Assembly: GCA_050633665.1 (NCBI GenBank)
Contig: JBOEGY010000009.1
Coordinates: 372,001 to 436,000, forward strand
Length of the DNA stretch: 64,000 nucleotides
Direction: 5' to 3'
Source: JAUIAI01 sp050633665
Lineage (GTDB): Bacteria > Pseudomonadota > Gammaproteobacteria > Burkholderiales > Burkholderiaceae_E
Below, one piece after another: positions 8,112 through 17,352 of this stretch; position 1 is the first letter of the stretch; the number at the start of each line of letters is the position of its first letter. The notes below the pieces were generated by a model that was given only the letters and a program-made list of their open reading frames with translations, did no database searches and had not been told where the DNA came from. The position numbers and the translations under genes are program-made.

Positions 8112-9350
8112 ATGCAGCCCGATAAATCACCTAAGCCGTTTAGTGAATTTCATTCGCCGCATCCCATCGCCGGCAGGCGGGTCGTGCTGGCCGGGTTTGT
8201 ACTGGCGGTTTTTGCCTGGGGCATGGGTTTTTATGGCTTGTCGGTCTACTCGCAGTTTCTCGGCGTTCAAGGGCGTTGGTCGCTCGGGATGATGTCCGCG
8301 GCAACGACTGCTTATTTCGTCGCCGGGTCGGTCTGCATTGGCTTGTCGGACCGTCTGGCGCGCGTTATCGGCCGCCGGCCGGTGGCGCTGACCGGAATCA
8401 TCTTGCTGGCTGGCGGCGCCTGCAGTCTGCCGCATGTTCAGTCTGCGGCCGGATTGTTTCTGGCATATGCGGTGATGGCCCTGGGTTGGGCGTCAACTTC
8501 AGGCACGGCGATTACGCAAATCGTCGGCGCCTGGTTCATTGATCGCCGGGGACTGGCTGTCAGCCTGGCGCTGTCAGGTGCGAGTGTTGCGGGGTTTACG
8601 GTAGTCCCCGTTATGGTCTGGCAAATCGCCTTGTGGGGCAACGCCGTGGGCATTGCCGTGGCGGCATGTGGATTCGGCGTGCTTGCCCTGGTGGCGGTGG
8701 CTTCGCTGGTTGAGCAACCTGAAGATGGAGCCGCAACCCGGGAATCGTCAAGCATACGCGCAGAGCCAGTGTTGTTGCGCTGGACTCGTCAGCAGGTATT
8801 GCTCGTGGCAACTTTCACGGTGGGTTTATTGGCGCAGGTGATTTTCCTGGCGCATCAGTTACCAATCCTCACACCTCGGGTCGGGCCTGAGGGTGCTGCT
8901 CTGGCGGTCGGGATCACCACTGCCGCAGCACTCGCGGGCCGGGTTGGCATGGGTGTGTTTCTCGATCGGGTCGATCATCGAACTATTCTGGCGGCGTGTT
9001 TTGCCAGTCAAGTCGTTGGTCTGGGGCTTTTGTTGTTCACCGATTCACTGGCTGGTGTCATAACCGCCTGTGTGCTTTTTGGCCTGTCTGTCGGTAATCT
9101 GATTACCTTGCCCGCGTTGTTCGTGCAACGGGAATATCCGGCACCGCAGTTTGGTCTGGTGGTCTCGAGAGTCTGGTCTTATAGCCAGTTTTTTTATGCA
9201 TTCGGTCCGTTGTTGGCCGGCTTGTTAATCGAATCCAGCGGCTCAGGCAATTCGGCAATTATCGTCAGTATGGTGTTGCAACTGACCGGGATTGCTTTGT
9301 GCCTGAGCCGTCGTAGTGCTGATCGCCCAACAGTGGGTCAGGCCGCCTGA
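8112..9350 (+). CDS. Major facilitator superfamily transporter
   Basis: The 412-residue protein has about twelve hydrophobic segments. The loop between helices 2 and 3 reads GLSDRLARVIGRRPV, the usual MFS signature, and is echoed by GVFLDRVDHRT in the second half. The N-terminus is cytoplasmic. The ATG at 8112 sits 10 bases after the AstE-like stop, so it may be the last gene of the rimK operon. The substrate is unknown; the monocarboxylate-permease branch is a reasonable guess. It overlaps the convergent HTH gene by 13 bases. Confidence 0.85.
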   Translation: MQPDKSPKPFSEFHSPHPIAGRRVVLAGFVLAVFAWGMGFYGLSVYSQFLGVQGRWSLGMMSAATTAYFVAGSVCIGLSDRLARVIGRRPVALTGIILLAGGACSLPHVQSAAGLFLAYAVMALGWASTSGTAITQIVGAWFIDRRGLAVSLALSGASVAGFTVVPVMVWQIALWGNAVGIAVAACGFGVLALVAVASLVEQPEDGAATRESSSIRAEPVLLRWTRQQVLLVATFTVGLLAQVIFLAHQLPILTPRVGPEGAALAVGITTAAALAGRVGMGVFLDRVDHRTILAACFASQVVGLGLLLFTDSLAGVITACVLFGLSVGNLITLPALFVQREYPAPQFGLVVSRVWSYSQFFYAFGPLLAGLLIESSGSGNSAIIVSMVLQLTGIALCLSRRSADRPTVGQAA

Positions 9351-10324
9351 TCGGGGTTTAACTCGCGGTGAATCGCCCAGTCGTAAGGTCGTAACTCTTC
9401 CTGATGTTGCCGCATGTATTCGATCAAGACCCGGCGTTTCTCGTCTCCACGGCGTCCGTCAGTGGCGGGCTCGTTGATCAATAACGTCGGGTCGCCTTGT
9501 TCCACTCGTTTGTAAATAGCATTCCAGCTATGCCTGACCGTGTCATAGCGAATCCCCATATCGGCGGCAATTTCGCGGTCGCGAAGCCCTTCAAGTGCCG
9601 CCAGGATCAGTCGCTGTTGTGCCAGGGTGAGCTTGAATTTTGGGGTCAGTTTGGACGCAGCCGAGGACGGCCATAGAGCGCCCTGACCCAACGACGCTTC
9701 GTCGCGCGGCCAATAAAAAACAAAGGCCTGGCTTGCATTTCGACCGGGTATAGGGTGAGTCAGGTCTGGTGGAATCTGATAGATGCGATAGCCGATGTTG
9801 GTCATGACTGCAGCGGCGGCTTCGTAGAACATTTCGTAGAAAACCAGTCGCTCAAGCCGGTACCCACCATGAGCGACCTGCCAGGCTGCCGGTACCATCG
9901 CCAAAACTCTGAGCGTCTGTTCGTGGCGCGGGTCCCGGTGACGGGTTACCCAGTGCATGACCGCAAGCTGCAAGTTGCCTCTTGCATTCTCCCGGGCAAT
10001 GGCCGCGCGATCAAGAATCGGCGAGCGCTTGTCCAGATGACGACGCCAGACTTCGGCAGCGACTTGCGGATGCGGGGCGAAAGCATATTGGTCAGCAAAC
10101 GCCTCCGTGACAAAAACGCTGCAGCGAAATGCCACGATCTCCTGATGCTGGCCATCGGATTGCTCAAAGACCTGAAACGAGGCTGCTGTTTCGTGCTTCA
10201 GCAGCTCCGCCCAGAGTTCAGGTAACGCGGCCCAGATTTCCTCCTCTGCCTGAAATCCGCCGTCTTGGCGAAGCAAGGTCAAACAGGCGTCAATGTCTTC
10301 GACGCGCGCATTTCGAAATCGCAA
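9338..10324 (-). CDS. Putative transcriptional regulator with C-terminal LuxR-type HTH
   Basis: The C-terminal third holds a FixJ/LuxR-like helix-turn-helix: LTLAQQRLILAALEG, then LRDREIAADMGIRYDTVRHSWNAIYKRV. The N-terminal part begins RFRNARVEDIDACLTLL, reminiscent of the first strand and helix of GNAT acetyltransferases, but no acetyl-CoA loop is evident. The gene sits next to an MFS transporter in convergent orientation. I prefer the TTG at 10324, which has GAGGAA five bases upstream, over the GTG at 10366, which lacks one. The ligand and targets are unknown. Confidence 0.65.
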   Translation of the reverse strand: MRFRNARVEDIDACLTLLRQDGGFQAEEEIWAALPELWAELLKHETAASFQVFEQSDGQHQEIVAFRCSVFVTEAFADQYAFAPHPQVAAEVWRRHLDKRSPILDRAAIARENARGNLQLAVMHWVTRHRDPRHEQTLRVLAMVPAAWQVAHGGYRLERLVFYEMFYEAAAAVMTNIGYRIYQIPPDLTHPIPGRNASQAFVFYWPRDEASLGQGALWPSSAASKLTPKFKLTLAQQRLILAALEGLRDREIAADMGIRYDTVRHSWNAIYKRVEQGDPTLLINEPATDGRRGDEKRRVLIEYMRQHQEELRPYDWAIHRELNPDQAA

Positions 10325-10458
10325 TGCTCTTCCTCGGAATTGTTTTTGATGGCTGGCCCGGCGCACTGCGGTCCGGGCTCTGGATCCTGCATGTTAAAAC
10401 AGTTGGCCCTGGCAAGCACGGTGGCTGCCTGAAAAGGTGCTGCTCCGATGCACCTCGA

Positions 10459-11418
10459 TTACTGTTTGCTTGCGTGACCGGCTGTTACGGTCTCATCCTG
10501 TAGCGCTGTTACAAGTTCCTGTTCGATTCTGGCCGCCCAGTCGTTTTCCACCTGACAAGTGCCGGCCGCCATATGGCCGCCGCCGCCGTGTTTCAGGCAG
10601 ATTTCACCGACATTGCTTTGTGAAGATCGATTCAGGATTGACTTACCTATTGCAAAGACCGTGTTTTGCTGCCGCAACCCCCACATCACATGGATGGACA
10701 TATTGCAGTCAGGGTAAAGCGCGTAAATCATGAAACGGTTGGTTGGATGAATGATTTCTTCATCCCGCAGGTTTAGCACGACCACATTGCCGTGTTCGGT
10801 TGCGCACCGGCGAATCTGTTCGATCGCTTTGGTTTCGTGTTCCTTGTAGAGTTCGACTCGCTCAACCACGTCGGGCATCTGAAGGATTTCCGAGATACTC
10901 ATCGTCCGACACGCTTCGATCAGTTTCATCATTAACTGATAATTGGAGATGGTGAATTCGCGGAAACGTCCCAGCCCGGTGCGGGCATCCATCAGGTAGT
11001 TCAGCAGTACCCAGTCTGTCGGGTTAAGAATTTCATCGTGAGTGAACTGCGCGGAATCTGCTTTGTCGACAGCTTCCATCATGGAATCGGCAACTTGCGG
11101 GAACCGTTCAGCCCCGCCGTAGTAGTCATAAACCACTCTGGCAGCAGATGGCGCCGCAGGATCGATGATGTGATTGAGCGCGGCCCCGCCTGTGCGGCTC
11201 GATTCCGACAGGTGATGATCAAATGCGATATGCGCCCCGGCCACATAGGGCAGATTGGTTGTGATGTCACGGGCGGTGATTTCAATCTTCCCATCTTGCA
11301 TGTCTTTGGGGTGAACAAACAGAATCTCGTCAACCAGATCGAGTTCCTCGAGCAAAACAGCACAGACCAGGCCATCGAAATCAGAGCGGGTAACGAGGCG
11401 GAATTTGTCGGACGACAT
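10459..11418 (-). CDS. DHH-family phosphoesterase
   Basis: The 319-residue protein begins with RLVTRSDFDGLVCAVLL, the first metal-binding motif of the DHH superfamily. It continues to IAFDHHLSE, which contains the diagnostic D-H-H, and VDKADSAQF. It ends with the DHHA1-type GGGGHMAAGTC loop. Members include RecJ-like nucleases, NrnA oligoribonucleases and exopolyphosphatase-like enzymes. The single catalytic module without an OB fold favours a small-molecule or short-oligonucleotide phosphodiesterase. The ATG at 11418 gives the natural N-terminus; an upstream in-frame start adds ten residues of low plausibility. Confidence 0.85.
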   Translation of the reverse strand: MSSDKFRLVTRSDFDGLVCAVLLEELDLVDEILFVHPKDMQDGKIEITARDITTNLPYVAGAHIAFDHHLSESSRTGGAALNHIIDPAAPSAARVVYDYYGGAERFPQVADSMMEAVDKADSAQFTHDEILNPTDWVLLNYLMDARTGLGRFREFTISNYQLMMKLIEACRTMSISEILQMPDVVERVELYKEHETKAIEQIRRCATEHGNVVVLNLRDEEIIHPTNRFMIYALYPDCNMSIHVMWGLRQQNTVFAIGKSILNRSSQSNVGEICLKHGGGGHMAAGTCQVENDWAARIEQELVTALQDETVTAGHASKQ

Positions 11419-11730
11419 AAGGAGCAGCTTCCAGGGTAAATTGACCAACTGGCAGTGTCGCTGTTGAAGACGCCTGTTGAACCTTCAATTAACAGGGGGT
11501 CTGCCGCTTAGTTCTATCGCTTAATGAAGCATGGTTAGTCGAAAAACCTGACAAGAGCGCCTGTCTCGAGTCGATATTTCTGGTGGGGATTGTTCAAGCT
11601 GATGTATTCTGGCTGCAAAAATCACCTTGGTGGGTGATGTGCCGGCGAATGCAAAGCAATACGCTGTTGTGTCCTACAGCACGCAGCGCCATAAAGTCGT
11701 GATGACAAAAATCGGGGATAGAGTTTTTGC
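11419..11730. promoter_or_regulatory. Divergent intergenic region with an 8-base direct repeat and a small upstream frame
   Basis: This 312-base stretch lies between the DHH gene and the membrane protein gene. It holds a direct repeat of CTGTTGAA at 11461-11468 and 11474-11481, centred 13 bases apart, close to the DHH start and possibly an operator. A short frame from GTG 11630 to TGA 11734 encodes about 34 residues, and its stop overlaps the ATG of the next gene (ATGA), the usual geometry of translational coupling. I see no clear sigma-70 promoter, RNA gene or terminator. Confidence 0.4.
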
Positions 11731-12261
11731 ATGAGATTCAGCAGCATTTGTCAGTTAACCGCCGGGTTGGCTGCGATGGCAGCGCTCGGCTTCTTTGCCG
11801 CCCCGTCGTTGATTCCCTGGCTGTCGGGTCCCGATATCTGGAATGACTCCCACACATTGCTCGCCCGCAATATTGGTCTGGTTTTCCTCGTCAGCGCGCT
11901 TGGTCTGTTCATGTTGAGAGCGGTCCGGCCCGGTGCAATACAGCAAGGCCTGGCGGCCGGTCTCAGCATTGTCCTGGTGTTGGCCGGTGGTTTGCTGGCC
12001 TATACCATTCTGACCGGGCAAATTGTTGCGCTGGCCATGCCTGAACTGCTGGAGAGTCTGGTCGCGCCTCAAGTGGCCGACTCAGCCGAATCGGCTTCTT
12101 CAGCTCCGGGCGTCGTGGGCGCTCAAGAGATGCGACTGGCCGCAATCCAGACCACACGGGGCATGTTCTGGGCCGTAGTGGCAGTACTCGGCCTGAAGGG
12201 AGTCTTGTGGGGGGTCAGCATCATGCCCGGTGAAAGTCGTCGTCATCATCAGTGGCGCTAA
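11731..12261 (+). CDS. Hypothetical inner membrane protein (four helices)
   Basis: The 176-residue protein has hydrophobic segments at about residues 7-30, 47-65, 70-97 and 140-165. The first lies at the extreme N-terminus and could be a signal anchor. An acidic and serine/alanine-rich loop lies between the last two. The C-terminus is basic. There is no recognisable family motif. It overlaps the 3' end of the convergent sarcosine oxidase gene by 41 bases. No function can be assigned. Confidence 0.6.
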   Translation: MRFSSICQLTAGLAAMAALGFFAAPSLIPWLSGPDIWNDSHTLLARNIGLVFLVSALGLFMLRAVRPGAIQQGLAAGLSIVLVLAGGLLAYTILTGQIVALAMPELLESLVAPQVADSAESASSAPGVVGAQEMRLAAIQTTRGMFWAVVAVLGLKGVLWGVSIMPGESRRHHQWR

Positions 12262-15200
12262 ACGACATTCGGTATTCGCGCCCGGCTTCGGCCAGGCGGT
12301 TCAGCAGACTTTGGCTAAAGCTGCGCGCGACAATCAATTCGAACCGGGTTTCGGCTAGTCTCGTCAAACTGACCGGAATGTCTCCAAACAAGGTTGGGGC
12401 GCAGCGATGATCTGCCCGTGCCAGGTTGATGCCACAGCCTTTTGCCAGAACATCGGCGGCCGCGGCGCCATTCAAGACCAGCCGTACCCGGGCGTTTGAT
12501 AACTCAATTCCTGCCCCGGGCGCCAGGGCAGCATCGGCTGGGGTAAGTTGCAGATAGTGCTCGGGTCCCTGCCAACGGCAATCCGGGTCAGCAGGGCATG
12601 GCCCGAACATAAGTTGCATTGCACTTGACCGACTTTGCGCGACAGTGACCGCCGTGTCGGTTGGTCGCTCCGGCGCATTCGAGAACCAGTCTTCCAGTGG
12701 TTTGCGACCCGTTCCGGTAAAAGGCGCCGGACTGGTGTCTGTCTGGTGTTGTGAGAGCAGACCGGGCTGGTCCGGATTCTTGTGCGGATCGACATGTTCT
12801 GGTGAGCAGACAGTGGCCAGGGTTTCGGTATTTTGCAGACCATTCCAGACCATGATTCGCTCGCCGAGCCGTGTGCGTCCGCGACGCAATAAGGCGAGCG
12901 CGATTGTGCGATTCAATGTTGGTGAAAAACAGGTGGAGCTAACATAACCTTGATCATTTGCCATTGACGGTTCGCAGCCGGGGTCCAGCAGATGGGCTCC
13001 GGCTTTCAGTTCCGCCTGGGGGTCTGTCGTTTGCAGTCCGACCAGTTGCAGCCGGTCCGGGCAGTTTAAGGCCGGCCGCTGCAACAACGCCTTGCCGACG
13101 TAGTCTTTGTCGGTGCCGGCAAGCCTGCCCATGCCGAGATCATCGGGTGTGACTCTGCCATCTATTTCGGCATGGGTCACAAATCCTTTCTCGATTCGCA
13201 TGACGCCCATCGCTTCGGTGCCGTAGGCGCAAATACCCAGCGCCTGTCCGGCTGCCATCAGGTGGGCTGCAAGCTGGTTGCCATAATCCGCCGGCACCGC
13301 CAGTTCGTAGGCGAGTTCACCGGAGAACGATATCCGGAAGAGTCGCGCTGGGACCGGGTTGCCAGAAAGCTCAATCGTTCGGGCTGTCAGAAAGGGGAAC
13401 GCCTGGTCGGACAGGTCTTCGTCGGTAATGAGCTGCAGCAACTCCCGCGACCGGGGACCGGCAATGGCCAGTTGCGCCCATTGCTCGGTGACCGATGCAA
13501 ATTGCAGCTTCAGTTCCGGCCACAATACCTGGTGGCACCATTCCAGGTGCGTCATCACTTCGCCGGCCGCGCCGGTTGTTGTTGTCATCAGGAAGTGTTC
13601 CGGACCCAGTCGGCTGGTGGTGCCGTCGTCCAGGATAAAGCCGTCTTCTCTGAGCATCAGACCGTAGCGGGCCTTGCCGACCGGCAGTTTCAGAAACTTG
13701 TTGCAATAGACCCGGTTCAGGAAAGTCGCACAGTCAGGCCCGGTAAGTTCGATTTTTCCGAGGGTGGACACATCGCACAAGCCGACCGATTTGCGGATCG
13801 TAGCCACTTCCCGGTCGACTGATTCGCGCCAGTGATGTTCGCCGGCTTGCGCAAAATACGCCGGGCGCTCCCAAAGTCCAGCAGGAACAAAACAGGCGCC
13901 CGCGCTAAGGGCCCATTCATGTAACGGTGAGCGCCGGCGAGCCCTGAAGGCCTGCGCCCGGTGCTGTCCGGCCAGAGCGCCAAATGAGACGGGCGTGTAG
14001 AACGGGCGGAAAGTCGTCGTGCCGATTTCTTGTGGGGTGGTTTGACGGGCATCGGCAAGCAAACCGATCATGTTGACATTGCCGGTTTTGCCCTGGTCTG
14101 TTGCCATGCCTGCGGTGGTGTAGCGTTTTGCCAGTTCGACATGGCCATAGCCTTCATCGACCGCCTGGCCAAGGTCTGCAGCAGTGACATCATTCTGAAA
14201 GTCAACAAAGGCTTTCGTCGGTTTGCCGCCAATATGCCAGCTCGGCACTGACAGCTCCGCAGGGTTCAGCGTCATTGGGGACGGGCGGGCTGACGTTTTG
14301 CCCAAATCATGCAGACAACGTTGCGCCAGGTTTTCACCGTGCTGGATGCAGGCCTCGGTAGTCTGGGCGCCGGCGGCTGCACCGCAGCTATACAAACCAT
14401 CCCGATCAGCCGGCGCAGTGAAATACTGTGCCGCTGCCTGCCATGACGGCTTTGCTCCCCGTTGGCAACTCAGGTGGATGACCGGACTGAAACCACCGGA
14501 CATGCCCAGCGTATCAACGGGAATCAATTCAACACCGCCCGGGCCGCTTACCTCGATCGCGCTAAGTCGGTTGCGCCCGTGGGTGGCCGTTATGTGTGCG
14601 TTGCTGATGAGCCGAATTCTGGAGTGTTGTGCCAGTTTGAGCATGGCGACGCCGGGCGAAGGCCGTCGATCGACAACTGCAGCGACGGATAGTCCGGCGG
14701 CGACGCAACTGGCCGCGCACCGGTAGCCACTATCATTGTTAGTCACGATGGCGATCGCGCGGCCCGGGTTGACTGCGAAGCGGTTTACATAGGTTTGTAG
14801 CGCGCCGGCCAGTAAAATACCTGGCCGGTCGTTGCCGTTGAAAACGAGCGGGCGTTCATGGCTGCCGGTGGCCATGATGGCACTGGCAGCATGGATTCGC
14901 CAGATTTTCTCGACGGGTTTGTCCGGGTCTGGTTTCGGCAGGTGTTTCTGCACGTTCTCAACGGCGCCGAAAACGCCTGAGTCATACCAGCCGAACACGG
15001 TGGTGTTCAGCATTATCCGAACATTTGGCAGGGTTCGCAGTTCTGCCAGCGTGGACTCTGTCCAGGCTGCTTCGTCCGGTTCTCCAGCGGCACAGCCGCC
15101 TGCCTGTGCCTGCTCGTCCAGCATCATGACACTGGCGCCGGAACGGCCCGCGGTCAGCGCTGCTGACAGGCCTGCCGGCCCTGCTCCGATAACCAGCAAA

Positions 15201-15709
15201 TCGGGGTGCGCCCATGACTTTTGATAATGATCCGCGTCGGGCAGGGTCGTGGCCCGACCGAGTCCGGCGGCCCGGCGGATCAACGGCTCATAGAATTTTT
15301 CCCAGAAGGCGGCCGGCCACATGAAGGTCTTATAGTAAAACCCGGCGCTGAGCAGGGGACTGAGTAAGCCATTGATTTGGCCGATATCGTGGCGCAATGT
15401 CGGCCAGCAGTTTTGTGACTTCGCGATCAGACCATCATGAAGCTGCAGTGTTGTTGCCCGCACGTTGGGTTCAGTGCGTGGACCCGTGCCGACGGTGACG
15501 AGCGCGTTGGGCTCGGCTGCGCTGGCTGTGAGAACACCGCGTGGGCGATGGTATTTAAAACTCCTGCCCATCAACCATTGATCATTGGCCAGTAAGGCCG
15601 AGGCGAGGGTATCGCCCGGATGGCCTGTGTATTGCCGGCCATCAAACGAGAATTGCAGTTGCCGGGTCCGGTCAATCAGGCCGCCGCCTGGCAGGCGTTT
15701 GCTAGTCAT
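12221..15709 (-). CDS. soxA: Sarcosine oxidase alpha subunit fused to gamma subunit (SoxA-SoxG)
   Basis: The 1162-residue protein starts with the ferredoxin-like N domain (FDGRQYTGHPGDTLASALLA, about 22-41). An FAD/NAD-binding domain follows with GAGPAG at 175-180 and MATGSHERP. After the SoxA A3 region come glycine-cleavage-T-like folate domains from about residue 580 (VGLCDVSTLGKIEL through GTEAMGVMRIEKGF). This alpha subunit ends near residue 985. The remaining residues, about 995-1155, match the separate gamma subunit SoxG: RLVLNGAAAADVLAKGCGI, then TLFGDIPVSLTRL and FELIVARSFSQSLLNRL. Normal alpha subunits are about 1000 residues with SoxG encoded by the next gene, so this is a fusion. 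With SoxB and SoxD the enzyme oxidises sarcosine to glycine, passing the methyl group to tetrahydrofolate. The start overlaps the soxD stop by 4 bases. Confidence 0.93.
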   Translation of the reverse strand: MTSKRLPGGGLIDRTRQLQFSFDGRQYTGHPGDTLASALLANDQWLMGRSFKYHRPRGVLTASAAEPNALVTVGTGPRTEPNVRATTLQLHDGLIAKSQNCWPTLRHDIGQINGLLSPLLSAGFYYKTFMWPAAFWEKFYEPLIRRAAGLGRATTLPDADHYQKSWAHPDLLVIGAGPAGLSAALTAGRSGASVMMLDEQAQAGGCAAGEPDEAAWTESTLAELRTLPNVRIMLNTTVFGWYDSGVFGAVENVQKHLPKPDPDKPVEKIWRIHAASAIMATGSHERPLVFNGNDRPGILLAGALQTYVNRFAVNPGRAIAIVTNNDSGYRCAASCVAAGLSVAAVVDRRPSPGVAMLKLAQHSRIRLISNAHITATHGRNRLSAIEVSGPGGVELIPVDTLGMSGGFSPVIHLSCQRGAKPSWQAAAQYFTAPADRDGLYSCGAAAGAQTTEACIQHGENLAQRCLHDLGKTSARPSPMTLNPAELSVPSWHIGGKPTKAFVDFQNDVTAADLGQAVDEGYGHVELAKRYTTAGMATDQGKTGNVNMIGLLADARQTTPQEIGTTTFRPFYTPVSFGALAGQHRAQAFRARRRSPLHEWALSAGACFVPAGLWERPAYFAQAGEHHWRESVDREVATIRKSVGLCDVSTLGKIELTGPDCATFLNRVYCNKFLKLPVGKARYGLMLREDGFILDDGTTSRLGPEHFLMTTTTGAAGEVMTHLEWCHQVLWPELKLQFASVTEQWAQLAIAGPRSRELLQLITDEDLSDQAFPFLTARTIELSGNPVPARLFRISFSGELAYELAVPADYGNQLAAHLMAAGQALGICAYGTEAMGVMRIEKGFVTHAEIDGRVTPDDLGMGRLAGTDKDYVGKALLQRPALNCPDRLQLVGLQTTDPQAELKAGAHLLDPGCEPSMANDQGYVSSTCFSPTLNRTIALALLRRGRTRLGERIMVWNGLQNTETLATVCSPEHVDPHKNPDQPGLLSQHQTDTSPAPFTGTGRKPLEDWFSNAPERPTDTAVTVAQSRSSAMQLMFGPCPADPDCRWQGPEHYLQLTPADAALAPGAGIELSNARVRLVLNGAAAADVLAKGCGINLARADHRCAPTLFGDIPVSLTRLAETRFELIVARSFSQSLLNRLAEAGREYRMSFSATDDDDDFHRA

Positions 15710-15975
15710 GCTGAGTGATCATCGCGAACATCGAAAACCCCATACACTTGATGGGTGCTTGTATCCCGTTCCACGACCAGCCAGCGCCGGCAGCCGCCCA
15801 AATGGTGCCAGTGTTCGCGCAACCGTCCACGCGGATTGGCGCGGAAATGAATATGCTCAACCCAGGTGGAGAGTTCGGCGTCCGAAGCAGGTCGTTTGCC
15901 GGGGTCTTCTCCCCGGACAGTAAACTCTTCAGTAGGGCGGGTGCCGCAGTGTGGGCATTCGATCAGGCTGGCCAT
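15706..15975 (-). CDS. soxD: Sarcosine oxidase delta subunit
   Basis: The 89-residue protein has the SoxD zinc-site motifs: CPHC at residues 7-10 and a later HHLGGCRRW, with RDT and a short acidic tail. The delta subunit is a small structural zinc protein on the surface of the heterotetramer. Its stop overlaps the soxA start as ATGA, so the two are translationally coupled. It lies 35 bases downstream of soxB. The length is normal for the family. Confidence 0.93.
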   Translation of the reverse strand: MASLIECPHCGTRPTEEFTVRGEDPGKRPASDAELSTWVEHIHFRANPRGRLREHWHHLGGCRRWLVVERDTSTHQVYGVFDVRDDHSA

Positions 15976-16010
15976 GAGTCGGTTTGAAGGCTTGGTTAAT
16001 TTAGATTGAG

Positions 16011-17261
16011 TTAATGCAGATTGGCTTGAGCGCCACGGCCGTTTTCGTCAATGACGGCACCGGACGCGAATCGATCAAGGGTGTAGGCGGCATTAAGCGG
16101 GTGGGGTTTGTCATTCGCAATCGTATGCGCGAAACACCAGCCAGACGCGGGGGTCGCTTTAAAGCCGCCATAACACCAGCCGCAGTTGAGGAATAAGTTT
16201 GGAATCGAGGTCTTGCCGATAATCGGCGAACCATCCATGCTCATGTCCATCACGCCGCCCCAGCTTCGCAATACTTTTATCCGGGACAGGCCTGGCAGCA
16301 TCGCGATTGCGCTTTCGGCGACATGTTCAACGGTTCGCAGATTGCCGCGTTGTGCGTAAGAGTTATATCCATCAATGTCGCCGCCAAAAACCAGGCCGCC
16401 TTTGTCGGACTGGGAGATATAGAAGTGTCCGGCGCCAAAGGTGATCACGCCGTTCAGTAACGGCTTCAGGCCTTCAGAGACGAACGCCTGCAACACATGA
16501 GATTCCAGCGGCAGACGCAGTCCGGCAAGCGCGGCCACCTGGGATGAGTGGCCGGCGGCGGCCATCCCCAGGCGTTTGCAGGCGATCGGCCCCCGATTGG
16601 TATCGACGCCAACAATCCGGCCCTGATCGGTCTGAATTCCGGTGACTTCACAGTGCTGAATGACGTCGACACCAAGGCGGTCTGCGGCGCGGGCAAACCC
16701 CCAGGCGACGGCATCATGCCGCACCGTGCCGCCGCGTTCCTGGAGCAGGCCACCGAGAACTGGAAACCGGGCGTTGTCAAAGTCCAGCATCGGGGCGGCG
16801 TTGCGCACCTGCTCCAGATTGAGCAGGCGGGCGTCGGAGCCGTGCAGGCGCATCGCATTGCCGCGCCGGACTGCCGCATCCCGCTGAGCGTCGTTATGAA
16901 ACAGGTTGAGCACACTGCGTTGCGAGACCATCGCGTTGAAATTCAGGTCTTGCTCCAGGCCTTCCCAGAGTTTCAAGGAATGTTCATAAAACGGCTGATT
17001 ACCGGGCAACAGGTAATTAGCCCGGATAATGGTGGTGTTGCGACCTACGTTGCCCGAACCCAAATAACTCTTCTCGAGCACCGCGACATTGGTAATACCG
17101 TGGTTTTTAGCGAGGTAATAGGCCGTGGCCAGGCCATGACCGCCGCCGCCGATAATGATGACGTCGTAGGCCTGGCGCGGAGCCGGCTCCCGCCAGGCAG
17201 CCTGCCAGGTTCGGTTGCCAGTCATGGCATGCCGGATCAATCTGAGGGCAGAATATTTCAT
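16011..17261 (-). CDS. soxB: Sarcosine oxidase beta subunit
   Basis: The 416-residue flavoprotein has the dinucleotide-binding GGGGHGLATAYYLA near residues 38-51 and VGRNTTIIRANYLLP at 72-86. GGTVRHDAVAWG puts a histidine at residue 182, where the heterotetrameric enzyme binds FMN covalently through 8-alpha-histidyl linkage (around residue 173 in the Stenotrophomonas enzyme, from memory). The C-terminus has RSWGGVMDMSMDGSPIIG and LNCGWCYGGFKATPASG, typical of SoxB. Sarcosine is oxidised at this subunit. It is the first gene of the soxB-soxD-soxAG operon and is transcribed away from the YecA-like gene across a 91-base gap. No glyA or purU partner is in this cluster. Confidence 0.95.
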   Translation of the reverse strand: MKYSALRLIRHAMTGNRTWQAAWREPAPRQAYDVIIIGGGGHGLATAYYLAKNHGITNVAVLEKSYLGSGNVGRNTTIIRANYLLPGNQPFYEHSLKLWEGLEQDLNFNAMVSQRSVLNLFHNDAQRDAAVRRGNAMRLHGSDARLLNLEQVRNAAPMLDFDNARFPVLGGLLQERGGTVRHDAVAWGFARAADRLGVDVIQHCEVTGIQTDQGRIVGVDTNRGPIACKRLGMAAAGHSSQVAALAGLRLPLESHVLQAFVSEGLKPLLNGVITFGAGHFYISQSDKGGLVFGGDIDGYNSYAQRGNLRTVEHVAESAIAMLPGLSRIKVLRSWGGVMDMSMDGSPIIGKTSIPNLFLNCGWCYGGFKATPASGWCFAHTIANDKPHPLNAAYTLDRFASGAVIDENGRGAQANLH

Positions 17262-17352
17262 GACCCTACTGTGCCGGATTTCGCCAGAAATACTGGTCTG
17301 TCGGGGACAGGTTCTGTCATTATGTGGACATCAAGTGCTTTGATCGATCATC

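Noticed and set aside
13172..13822. Long plus-strand frame (216 codons) inside soxA
   Set aside because: It lies wholly antisense to the soxA coding region, has no domain or ribosome binding site, and its composition follows from the high-GC third codon positions of soxA.
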